Origin: an uncultured Clostridia bacterium
GTDB lineage: Bacteria > Bacillota > Clostridia > Christensenellales > Borkfalkiaceae
NCBI GenBank assembly: GCA_930990665.1
Contig: CAKNQN010000005.1
Span: 1 to 64,000 of the forward strand
DNA: 64,000 nucleotides
Direction: 5' to 3'
The translations under genes were made by a program, and so were the position numbers. Each line of letters opens with the position of its first letter. Positions within the stretch are counted from its first letter, which is position 1. Positions 27,500 to 35,800 of this stretch are shown here, piece by piece. A model generated the notes under the pieces. The model made no database searches. It saw only the letters and a program-made list of their open reading frames with translations, and had not been told where the DNA came from.

Positions 27500-29290
27500 T
27501 TATGCCTTGATGATCGCGCCGAATTTGCACTTTTCCATGCAGACGCCGCACTTGATGCACTTGCTCGCGTCGATGACGTGCGGCTCTTTGACCGTGCCGG
27601 ATATGGCGCCGACCGGACAGTTGCGCGCGCAGAGGGTGCAGCCCTTGCACTTGTCTGCCACGATCTGGTACCGCAACAGCTTTTTGCAGACACCCGCAGG
27701 GCAGCGCTTGTCGCGCACGTGCGCTTCGTATTCGTCGCGGAAATAATGCAGTGTGGAAAGTACGGGGTTGGGAGCCGTCTGGCCGAGCCCGCAGAGGGAG
27801 TTTTCTTTGATATAATGGCAAAGCTCTTCCATCTTGTCGAGATCTTCCATGGTGGCGGTGCCGTCGGTGACTTTGCAAAGCATCTCATAGAGGCGCTTGG
27901 TGCCGATACGGCAGGCGGTGCACTTGCCGCAGCTCTCGTCCACGGTAAATTCAAGGAAGAATTTCGCGATGTCGACCATGCAGTTGTCTTCGTCCATGAC
28001 GATCAGGCCGCCCGAACCCATCATCGAACCGATGGCGATCAGGTTGTCGTAGTCGATGGGCGTGTCGATCAGGTGCGCCGGGATGCAGCCGCCGGAAGGT
28101 CCGCCCGTCTGCGCCGCCTTGAACTTTTTGCCGTTGGGGCAGCCGCCGCCGATATCGTAGATGATCTCGCGCATGGTCGTGCCCATCGGGATCTCGACAA
28201 GACCGGTGTTGTGGATCTTGCCGCCGAGCGCGAACACTTTGGTCCCGCGGCTCTTTTCCGTACCCATGGAAGCGAACCAGTCGGCGCCTTTGAGGATGAT
28301 CTGCGGCACGTTGGCGTACGTTTCCACGTTGTTGAGGATGGTCGGCTTGCCGAACAGCCCCTTGACCGCCGGGAACGGAGGACGGGGCCGAGGCTCGCCG
28401 CGGTGCCCCTCGATGGAGGTCATGAGCGCCGTCTCTTCGCCGCAGACGAAGGCGCCTGCGCCGAGGCGGATATCGAGGTCAAAGTTGAACCCGGAGTTAA
28501 AGATGTTCTTCCCGAGCAGTCCGTATTCGCGCGCCTGCCGGATGGCGATGGTGAGGCGCTGCACCGCGATCGGGTACTCCGCACGCACGTAAATGTAACC
28601 CTGGTCGGCGCCGATGGCATACGCCGCGATCGCCATCGCTTCGATGACGGCGTGCGGGTCGCCTTCGAGGATAGAGCGGTCCATGAACGCGCCGGGGTCG
28701 CCCTCGTCGGCGTTGCAGCAGACGTATTTTTTATTGCCGGGGCTGTTTTTGGCGAACTGCCACTTTCTGCCCGTGGGGAAGCCCGCACCGCCGCGGCCGC
28801 GCAGGCCGGATTTGGAAATGACGTCGATGACGTCCTGCGGCGTCATTTCGGTGAGCACTTTGCCGAGCGCCTCGTAGCCGTCGTACGCGATGTATTCCTC
28901 GATCTTTTCGGGGTTGATCACGCCGCAGTTTCTGAGCGCCACGCGGTGCTGTTTTTTATAGAAGTTGGTATCGTTGAGCGCCTTGATGCCGCCGTCTTCG
29001 CCGACCGTTTCTTTATACAGAAGGCGGGTGACGATGCGCCCCTTGATGATGTGCTCATTGATAATTTCGTCGACGTCCTCCACCTTGACCTGCGAATAGA
29101 AGGCGCCTTCGGGGTAGACGATCATGATGGGGCCGAGCGCACACAGGCCGAAGCAGCCCGTCTTGGTGACGTGCACTTCGTTTTCCAGCCCCTCTTTGCG
29201 GATGCGGTCGACGAGTGCGTCGTAAACTTTCATCGAATTGCCGGAGGTACAGCCGGTACCGCCGCAGACAAGTATGTGTGATCTGAACAT
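27500..29290 (-). CDS. NuoF-like hydrogenase subunit (HydB/HndC)
   Basis: Flavoprotein subunit of 596 residues that takes electrons from NADH. Parts in order: N-terminal thioredoxin-like [2Fe-2S] domain (CGGTGCTSGNS ... TKTGCFGLCALGP), Nuo51 core with the Rossmann NADH site GLRGRGGAGFPTGRKW (~residue 160) and FMN region (CNADEGDPGAFMDR), [4Fe-4S] motif CGKCTACRIGTKR, and a C-terminal 2x[4Fe-4S] ferredoxin (CKGCTLCARNCPVGAI and CIKCGVCMEKCKFGAI). All expected cysteines are present. ATG at 29290. It lies 21 bp upstream of hydA in the same operon. Confidence 0.95.
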   Translation of the reverse strand: MFRSHILVCGGTGCTSGNSMKVYDALVDRIRKEGLENEVHVTKTGCFGLCALGPIMIVYPEGAFYSQVKVEDVDEIINEHIIKGRIVTRLLYKETVGEDGGIKALNDTNFYKKQHRVALRNCGVINPEKIEEYIAYDGYEALGKVLTEMTPQDVIDVISKSGLRGRGGAGFPTGRKWQFAKNSPGNKKYVCCNADEGDPGAFMDRSILEGDPHAVIEAMAIAAYAIGADQGYIYVRAEYPIAVQRLTIAIRQAREYGLLGKNIFNSGFNFDLDIRLGAGAFVCGEETALMTSIEGHRGEPRPRPPFPAVKGLFGKPTILNNVETYANVPQIILKGADWFASMGTEKSRGTKVFALGGKIHNTGLVEIPMGTTMREIIYDIGGGCPNGKKFKAAQTGGPSGGCIPAHLIDTPIDYDNLIAIGSMMGSGGLIVMDEDNCMVDIAKFFLEFTVDESCGKCTACRIGTKRLYEMLCKVTDGTATMEDLDKMEELCHYIKENSLCGLGQTAPNPVLSTLHYFRDEYEAHVRDKRCPAGVCKKLLRYQIVADKCKGCTLCARNCPVGAISGTVKEPHVIDASKCIKCGVCMEKCKFGAIIKA

Positions 29291-29311
29291 GTAATTTGTT
29301 TTCCTCCGCCC

Positions 29312-29677
29312 TTAATTCTCGCCGATCAGATATTCCTTGACGGGGTTGCCGTTGACGACATGGTCGTTCATGACCTTGCGCGCCTTATCCTCCGTCATAT
29401 GGACATATGTAAATTTCTGCCCGTCCTTGAACACTTCCACGATGGGTTCCAGACGGCACATGCCGATGCAGCCCGTCTGCGAAATGCTCACGTTGTGCAG
29501 ATGCCGTTTGTCCGCCTCGTCAAGAAGAGCGTCGAGAACGGGGCGGGCGCCGGCGGCGATGCCGCAGGTGGCCATGCCCACCTTTATGACCGTTTCGTCG
29601 GAACCGGCCACGCTGCGGTTATCCGTCTGCGATTTCATCTTTTCGCGAAGCGCCCGGAGTTCCTCCAAACTTTTCAT
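29312..29677 (-). CDS. Thioredoxin-like ferredoxin (HndB type)
   Basis: A 121-residue (2Fe-2S) ferredoxin-like protein of the HndB type found in NADP/NAD-dependent hydrogenase operons. The N-terminus is a short helix (KSLEELRALREKMKSQ) and the fold begins at VIKVGMATCGIAAGA. Cysteines visible are one in ATCGIAAGA and two in QTGCIGMCRLEP; the fourth cysteine usual in thioredoxin-like ferredoxins is not seen, as in other HndB-like proteins with the CGIAAGA form. It probably shuttles electrons or supports assembly of the complex. Overlaps the HATPase gene by 4 bp. Confidence 0.85.
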   Translation of the reverse strand: MKSLEELRALREKMKSQTDNRSVAGSDETVIKVGMATCGIAAGARPVLDALLDEADKRHLHNVSISQTGCIGMCRLEPIVEVFKDGQKFTYVHMTEDKARKVMNDHVVNGNPVKEYLIGEN

Positions 29678-30228
29678 AACCTACCTCCAAAAATATCCGT
29701 TAAATTTTCCTTGATGTAATCCTTTAAGAAAGCCCTTACCTCGGGCGCACCGAGCGGGATCTCTTCCCCCAGGATCGCGCGGACCTCGCGTGTATCCAGT
29801 TCGCCCTGCCGATCGCCGGCCTTTGCCGTAAAACAAAAATCGACGCCCGGATTCATCGTCACGAGCTGGAGCGCCACGCCGCCGAAATCTCCGAGCGGCA
29901 TGCGGTCCACATGGCTGATACGGTACGCGGCCGTCACCGCGGTACCCTTCCCCTCTTCCGATGTGATGTGAAAGGTTCCCCCCGCACTCTCGGCAGAATA
30001 CTTGAACAGCGGCAGTCCCATCCCTACCTTGCGCGTGGTGCGCGTGGTCGTGAACGGGTCGCATACGGACGCGAGCATCTCTTTGCTCATCCCCTTACCG
30101 TTATCGCGAACGGATATCGAAAAAGCGTCCTGCGAAAAATCGGCCGCAAGGTCGATCTCCACGAGGGTCGCCCCCGCGCGGAGAGAGTTTTCCGCTATGT
30201 CGAGTATGTTGAGAGCGAGCTCGCGCAT
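29674..30228 (-). CDS. HATPase-domain protein of the hydrogenase operon
   Basis: A 184-residue GHKL-type ATP-binding protein without the dimerisation/phosphoacceptor domain of a histidine kinase. The N box is LNILDIAENSLRAGAT (residues ~6-21), the G1 box VRDNGKGMS (~41) and the G2 region TTRKVGMGLPLFKYSAE (~66-82). A C-terminal segment of about 60 residues is not recognised. Its ends overlap the genes on both sides by 1 and 4 bp, so it is made with the hydrogenase subunits. Similar stand-alone ATPases occur in many [FeFe] hydrogenase operons. The role is unknown: sensor, anti-sigma-like regulator or assembly factor are all possible. Confidence 0.85.
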   Translation of the reverse strand: MRELALNILDIAENSLRAGATLVEIDLAADFSQDAFSISVRDNGKGMSKEMLASVCDPFTTTRTTRKVGMGLPLFKYSAESAGGTFHITSEEGKGTAVTAAYRISHVDRMPLGDFGGVALQLVTMNPGVDFCFTAKAGDRQGELDTREVRAILGEEIPLGAPEVRAFLKDYIKENLTDIFGGRL

Positions 30229-30728
30229 CAGTTGTACTTGGCGAGGATGCCCTCGATCTCGTCCGGCGTCACCTTGCCGTAAACGTCGTCGTTGACCGTC
30301 ATCACGGGCGCAAGTCCGCAGCAGCCGATGCAGCGGGTCGCATCCAGCGAGAATTTCAGATCATCCGTGCACTGTCCGCCTTCGATCTTCAGCGTGTCAC
30401 AGATCTTCTTGTACACGTCGCCCGAACCCTTGACATAGCAGGCCGTGCCCAGGCACACGCCGATCTTGTACTGCCCCTTGGGATAGAGCGAAAACTGCGC
30501 GTAAAAAGTCGCCACGCCGTACACTTCCGCCAGAGATACCCCCAGTTCGTCCGCGATCATCTGCTGTACGGGAGCGGGAAGATAGCCGTAAATCTCCTGC
30601 GCCTTCTGCAGCGACGCGATCATGAGCCCCTTGCCGCCGTGCTCTTTGCGCAGCGCGGCAAGCTCACGTTTCAGCCGCTCCTCCTGTTCTTTTGTTCCGT
30701 TGAAGGGAACATCGATCTTTTTAGCCAA
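30228..30728 (-). CDS. NuoE-like hydrogenase subunit (HydC/HndA)
   Basis: A 166-residue [2Fe-2S] subunit homologous to the 24-kDa subunit of complex I. The helical N-terminal bundle (IASLQKAQEIYGYLPAPVQQ) is followed by a thioredoxin-like domain with cluster ligands in CLGTACYVKGS (~residue 87) and CIGCCGLAPV (~132). It passes electrons between the flavin subunit and the hydrogenase. The start is TTG at 30728 (reads AKKIDVPFNG), with GGAGG at about the right distance; no better ATG exists. First gene of the operon, served by the promoter at 30789-30817. Confidence 0.93.
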   Translation of the reverse strand: MAKKIDVPFNGTKEQEERLKRELAALRKEHGGKGLMIASLQKAQEIYGYLPAPVQQMIADELGVSLAEVYGVATFYAQFSLYPKGQYKIGVCLGTACYVKGSGDVYKKICDTLKIEGGQCTDDLKFSLDATRCIGCCGLAPVMTVNDDVYGKVTPDEIEGILAKYN

Positions 30729-30749
30729 TGAAACCTACCTCCGATCGTG

Positions 30750-30766
30750 CGGGTAAAATATACCCG
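30750..30766 (-). promoter_or_regulatory. 17-bp inverted repeat in the hydrogenase operon leader
   Basis: CGGGTA (30750-30755), AAATA, TACCCG (30761-30766), 21 nt before the TTG start and downstream of the predicted transcription start. It could be a repressor operator or an RNA hairpin that affects ribosome access; it does not match the Rex consensus. Confidence 0.35.
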
Positions 30767-30788
30767 GATTATAATATTCAACATATCT

Positions 30789-30817
30789 ATTCTATCACAT
30801 CAGAAAACATTTTTCAA
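30789..30817 (-). promoter_or_regulatory. Promoter of the hydrogenase operon
   Basis: Minus strand: TTGAAA (30812-30817), 17-bp spacer, TAGAAT (30789-30794). Start expected near 30782, about 55 nt before the first gene. Confidence 0.7.
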
Positions 30818-30997
30818 TAGTTTCTCATAGGATTTTTTACGCTTTTTCATTTTCGGGAAACCGCACAAGGAAAACCTCCTTTCACCTTTCCAAAATTGCG
30901 CAAGATGACAGATTTTTTATTCAATTTCGACAAAGTCTGCGCCGAAACAGGTGAAAATTGCGTCCTGCGGGCAGTTTTTGCGAAAGAATTTTTGCAG

Positions 30998-31026
30998 TTG
31001 ACTTTTTTTCGGAAATATGGTAAAAT
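30998..31026 (+). promoter_or_regulatory. Promoter of citrate synthase
   Basis: TTGACT (30998-31003), 17-bp spacer, TAAAAT (31021-31026). Start near 31033, about 60 nt before the ATG. The rest of the 30729-31091 gap is AT-rich and shows no gene. Confidence 0.75.
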
Positions 31027-31091
31027 GAACAAACCAAAGCGGCAAGCCGCGGCGGAATCTGAAACGGAAAATTTTTGCCGGGAGGAGGATC

Positions 31092-32489
31092 ATGAACTAT
31101 TTCGACATTCGCGAACAAATGATGAAAATGCACCAAAAGTATGCGCAGGATCTGATCGAGCTCACGAAAATGGCGAGCAAGAGCGACATCATCAACCCGC
31201 GGCTGTATGAGAAATACGACGTGAAGCGCGGCCTGCGCGACATTAACGGCAACGGCGTCGTATGCGGACTGACGGAGATCTCCGAGATCCAGGCTTTCGG
31301 CAAAGACAAAGACGGCAACAAGATCCCCATCGAGGGGCAGCTGTATTACCGCGGCGTCAACATCCGCGAGCTGATCGCCGGTGCCAAGGGCAGGCGGTTC
31401 GACTTCGAGGAGGCAACCTATCTGCTGCTGTTCGGGCATCTGCCCACAAAGAGCCAGCTCGAGCGCTTCTGCGAGATCCTCGCCGATTTCCGCATGCTTC
31501 CCCCTTCCTTCGTGCGCGACATCATCATGAAGGCGCCATCCAAGGACATGATGAACATGCTCGCCCGCAGCGTGCTGGCGCTCTATTCCTACGACCCCAA
31601 ACCCGACGACGTGTCCAAAAAGAACGTCCTGCGGCAATCTCTCCAGCTGATCGCGCAGTTCCCGCTCCTTTGCGTCTATTCGCAAAAGGCTTACCGCTAT
31701 TACAATTCGGACGAATCGCTGTTTATCCACAAACCGCAGAAAGAGCTTTCCTGTGCGGAAAACATCCTCTACATACTGCGCGAAGACTGCAAGTTTACCC
31801 CCCTCGAAGCGGAGGTCCTCGACCTGTGCCTCGTGCTGCACGCCGAACACGGCGGAGGCAACAACTCCACCTTCACCACACACGTGGTCACATCCTCGGG
31901 CACGGACACCTATTCTTCGGTGGCGGCATCGCTCGGTTCGCTCAAAGGTCCCAAACACGGCGGCGCCAACATCAAGGTGTGTGAGATGTTCGACTGCATC
32001 AAGGCGAACGTCCCCGACTTCGACCGGGCAAAGCTCAAAGATTTTGTGGCGAAGATCGTCGACCGCGAAGCGTTCGACCACAGCGGCCTCGTGTACGGCA
32101 TGGGGCATGCCGTATACTCCCTCTCCGACCCGCGCGCGGACATCCTGCGCGAGTTCGCCGAAAAGCTGGCGGTGGAAAAACACATGGAAGAGGAATTTGC
32201 CATGCGCAACTATGTAGCGGAAGCGGCCGTGGAGATCATCGCCGAAAAGCGCCGCATCTATAAAGGGGTCGCGCCCAACGTCGACTTCTACTCGGGATTC
32301 GTGTACGATATGCTCAACCTCCCCCGCGAGCTGTACACCCCCTTCTTCGCCGTGGCACGCATCGCCGGTTGGTCGGCGCACCGCGTGGAAGAGATCGCCA
32401 ACGGCGGCAAGATCATCCGCCCCGGCTACCAGGCCGTTGCGCCCCACAGAAAATATCAGTCTTTGGAGGAGCGCACGGAAGAAGAGTGA
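31092..32489 (+). CDS. Citrate synthase (citrate/2-methylcitrate synthase family)
   Basis: Condenses acetyl-CoA (or propionyl-CoA) with oxaloacetate. 465 residues, with the active-site segments LHAEHGGGNNSTF (His ~250), GLVYGMGHAVYSLSDPRA (His ~338) and APNVDFYSGF (Asp ~397) all intact. GGAGGAGG stands just before the ATG at 31092. The N-terminal ~60 residues are longer than in short type II enzymes, as in some clostridial forms. It is transcribed alone, divergently from the hydrogenase operon. It probably supplies 2-oxoglutarate for biosynthesis in a fermenter; that is inference. 2-methylcitrate specificity cannot be excluded. Confidence 0.92.
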   Translation: MNYFDIREQMMKMHQKYAQDLIELTKMASKSDIINPRLYEKYDVKRGLRDINGNGVVCGLTEISEIQAFGKDKDGNKIPIEGQLYYRGVNIRELIAGAKGRRFDFEEATYLLLFGHLPTKSQLERFCEILADFRMLPPSFVRDIIMKAPSKDMMNMLARSVLALYSYDPKPDDVSKKNVLRQSLQLIAQFPLLCVYSQKAYRYYNSDESLFIHKPQKELSCAENILYILREDCKFTPLEAEVLDLCLVLHAEHGGGNNSTFTTHVVTSSGTDTYSSVAASLGSLKGPKHGGANIKVCEMFDCIKANVPDFDRAKLKDFVAKIVDREAFDHSGLVYGMGHAVYSLSDPRADILREFAEKLAVEKHMEEEFAMRNYVAEAAVEIIAEKRRIYKGVAPNVDFYSGFVYDMLNLPRELYTPFFAVARIAGWSAHRVEEIANGGKIIRPGYQAVAPHRKYQSLEERTEEE

Positions 32490-32565
32490 GCGTCTCCCCT
32501 CACGATTTGCCCTTTCCCGGAAAAACAAAAGCCGGACGCTCGACAGCTACTGCCGGACATACAAG

Positions 32566-32606
32566 AGCGGCCGCCCGCGCAATGATTGCGCGGGCGGCCG
32601 CTTTTG
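32566..32606 (+). terminator. Intrinsic terminator after citrate synthase
   Basis: Perfect 17-bp stem AGCGGCCGCCCGCGCAA / TTGCGCGGGCGGCCGCT (32566-32582, 32586-32602) with a TGA loop and a short T run. Confidence 0.85.
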
Positions 32607-32736
32607 CTATGTCAAACGCTGTTTTTATCCGTTCAATGCCGAATAGCATTTCACCTTTTCCGAAAAACAACCAAGAGCATATATAACATTGATGAATTGT
32701 CAAACGAAGTGCACCGCTTAAACACATGATCATGCA

Positions 32737-32765
32737 AAAGTGCGGGGCATAACGCCCCGCACTTT
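32737..32765. terminator. Bidirectional terminator at the end of carbohydrate locus 2
   Basis: Stem AAAAGTGCGGGGC / GCCCCGCACTTTT with a 5-nt loop; it serves the convergent end of the 32874 gene and any read-through from citrate synthase. The rest of the 32490-32873 gap shows no gene; a short inverted repeat GTGAA-GATAG-TTCAC lies at 32797-32811. Confidence 0.85.
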
Positions 32766-32873
32766 TAGCCACTCTCTAACGATCATATTCTTGAAAGTGA
32801 AGATAGTTCACTTAATTTATGTTACAATGTACACCCAGCTGTACCTGATCCAATTGAAGCGCGAGCGCGCAAA

Positions 32874-35800
32874 TCAGGCAGGCGTTTTTACCGTGACTAA
32901 GGTGCTGCCAAATTCTATATACTCGGTGACAGTAGCGTCCCCAACAGTGTTGGCGTTTGTCACAAACAAAATCGTGCCTTCGGCAAATTCTAACGTAGGT
33001 GCATCATATCCGTTAAATGCATTCCAAAGCGCATTATAGGGCGTATTCTGCTCCTTCGGACGATAGAGTTGGAACTCATAACTAGAACTTGTATTCGCGC
33101 AGTACAAACGTGCCCAACCTCCGTATCTCGTGCCAAAAATCGCACTTCCGTTCTCTTTTGCCTGATCGCTTGTTAGAAGCTCGGAAAGCTCCACACCGCA
33201 GATCTTGATGGAACCGAAATAATAGAAGGTCGCCTTGTTTGTCGCGCTGGCGGGCTGGTTGCCGTTGTAGTAAAGCTCTGTAGCCTTGATTACACTGTCG
33301 ATATTGTTTCCATTCGCATCTTGCAAGACTAAACAAAAATTTGTTTTGCTGACTGTCGAAGTGTCTCCGATCGCCGCGACATTGGCCGCCACGGACGGAG
33401 CGCCGTTCTTGACGATGACCAGAAGCGAAGAGAAGGCAAGGCTGTAATCGACGTCTGTATCATCGAGCAGGATGTTCGTTCCCGCCTCCACGACCAGCAG
33501 GCACTCCGGATACTGATTGCTGCTCTGCAGAGCACGGATGGCGTCCTGGGTGATCGGCTGCCATTCCGCCGTTCCTGTCTGCCGCATCTCGAACGCATAG
33601 CCGACGGTGTCCTGCACGAGGGCGATCTCATACCCGAGCCCGGCGAAATCGGTCAGCTCGATGCCGCTGATGCGGATGGAGCCGGAATAACTGAAGCCGC
33701 TGCCGAGAACATATTCGGAAATTTCCTCCCCTGCCCCTTTGGCAAGCACCGTGCCGTTTTCGGTAAAGCGGGTGTAGAAGGTCTCTTCGGTCGCATCCGT
33801 TTTCAGCGCGCCGTCGATGACGATCGTCTCCACCGGATCCTGTTCGGAAACGAGGACGGAGACCTGCACGTCATAAACAAGACCGTGCACCTTCGCTTTC
33901 AGGTTGACTGTTCCCACATATTCGGGCGAGAGAATGTTCAACGCCCCGTCGCGGATCTCCACGTCGCCGTACGTTCCGCCCAGTTCCCACGTGACGTCCG
34001 CCGCCACGCCGTCCTGGAAATAATAGCCGGTCAGCACAGACAGATCGAGAGATGCGGACTCTTCCGTGTATATGGTATATGTCTGACCGATCGTCTCCGC
34101 TTTGCGGTATTCAAAGATCACTTTGACCGTCACAGAACCCGACACGGTGTAATCAGAATCGCCCGGCACATACTGCGTCTGGTCATCGCCCGCCACATAG
34201 TGATCGATGTACTGCGCCAGCGAGCCGAACGCCTTTGCAAAGTCGATCGTGCCGCCCGCCGCGACGATCTGGCCGCCGTACAGCGTTCCATCTTCATCCG
34301 TGAGCTTCACCAGGTAATGGGCGGAAGGCGCACCTTCGCTCAGTTTCTGCATGGACCAATCGCCGTTGCCCGCTGCACTCGCCTTGGTAAATTCATAGGT
34401 TTCCGCAAAATGGAAGGCGTATACATTGCCGCCGTTGCGCAGATACAGGTCGGTACCCGCCGCAATGCGGAAGGAAATGGTCTCCGAGCCGAGAAGCTGG
34501 GTAAGCCCTTCCAGGTTCCACGTCCATGCCCCTGCCGACGTGCGGTTGAGAAGCTGGAAGTAGAACAGCCCGTTTTCATAACGGAGCGCCAGGACATAGA
34601 AGACGTTGTTGTCTCCGATCTGCCTGAGCAGTTCGCCCACTTCCACGCCGTTGATCGTGACAGAGCCCGAATAGTCCATGGCCGTCGTCGGAGAAACGGA
34701 GGCAAAATAGTAACCGTTGAGCCCGTTCAGACCCGCATCCGAAATGCGCGCCCCGTCCTGATCGAGGAAGTAGAAGCAAAGGTTCTTGTTTGCAGTATTG
34801 TTGCGAAGTTCGATGCCGGTAAATCCGATCGGAGCTTTTTCGAGAATTTCCCAGGTACGGGAGGTGTTCTCGCCGCCCTGCATCAGAAGGTTGACGAGGG
34901 TGACGTCTTCCACGAACGAGTATTCCTCGCCGCCGACCGTAAAGACGCTGCCCGCCTTGATCGTGACCGACGACTTTTCGTAAGCGGTGGATTTTTTCCA
35001 GCCCGCGATGTTCAGCGTGATCGTATTGCTCGAGACCGTGATCAGATCGGCCGTGACCGCGACGGCCGAGCCGTCTGCGTACTCGACGTCAAACTCCGCC
35101 GCCTCCACACTGCCGGAAAGTTCTTTGTTCACCGTCAGCGTGAGGGCGTTCCCGTCCGCCGAAAGGGACGTGCCGGAAATGTACAGATAAGGATAATCGA
35201 ATTTTACGGTGAGCGCGGTGTTGTCCTGCACGGTGTACGATGCGGTGTCGATCTTCGTGTCGCCGTCATAGTACCCTTCGATATACTGCGCATCCGAACC
35301 GATCGCTGCCGCAAAGGCGTCGAAATCGGGTTTTTCTCCCGCCGCCACAACCTGACCGGCATAGAGGGTGCCCTCTTCGTCCGCGAGGGTGACAAGGTAG
35401 TTTTTCTGCTGCGAAACGGCGCCTTCCGTCCTGACGACCGACCAGCCGCCCGTCGTCTGCGTCACGCTCGCCTTCGTAAATGTGTAGGTATCTGCAAACC
35501 GCAGGCAATAGACGCTCTCGCCGAACTTCATATAGACGCTCGTGCCGCCCAGGATCTCTACCTCGACGCCGTCGCTGCCCGTCATCTTGCAGAGGTCTTC
35601 CAGATTCCACGCCCAGTTGTCGCCGATGCGCGCCATGATCTGGAAATAGAACATTCCCACGCCGCTCGAACCGGATTCCGCGCCGACGTACGCCCACACA
35701 AAGCGATAGACGATATCGTTGGGAAGAGCCGAGATCAGCGTATCGAGCTCCACGCCGTTGACGGTAAACGAACCGGAATAGGAAAGCGTGGAAGCGGACT

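Noticed and set aside
25550..29281. A 1243-codon open frame on the plus strand opposite the hydrogenase genes
   Set aside because: It is the mirror of GC-rich coding on the minus strand, where subunits with all cofactor motifs are encoded. The same applies to long plus-strand frames at 7605-9479, 11417-13759, 18581-20584, 33885-37436 and 44869-47418.
30750..30766. Rex operator for the hydrogenase operon
   Set aside because: The inverted repeat lacks the TTGTGA/TTGTTAA arms of known Rex sites.
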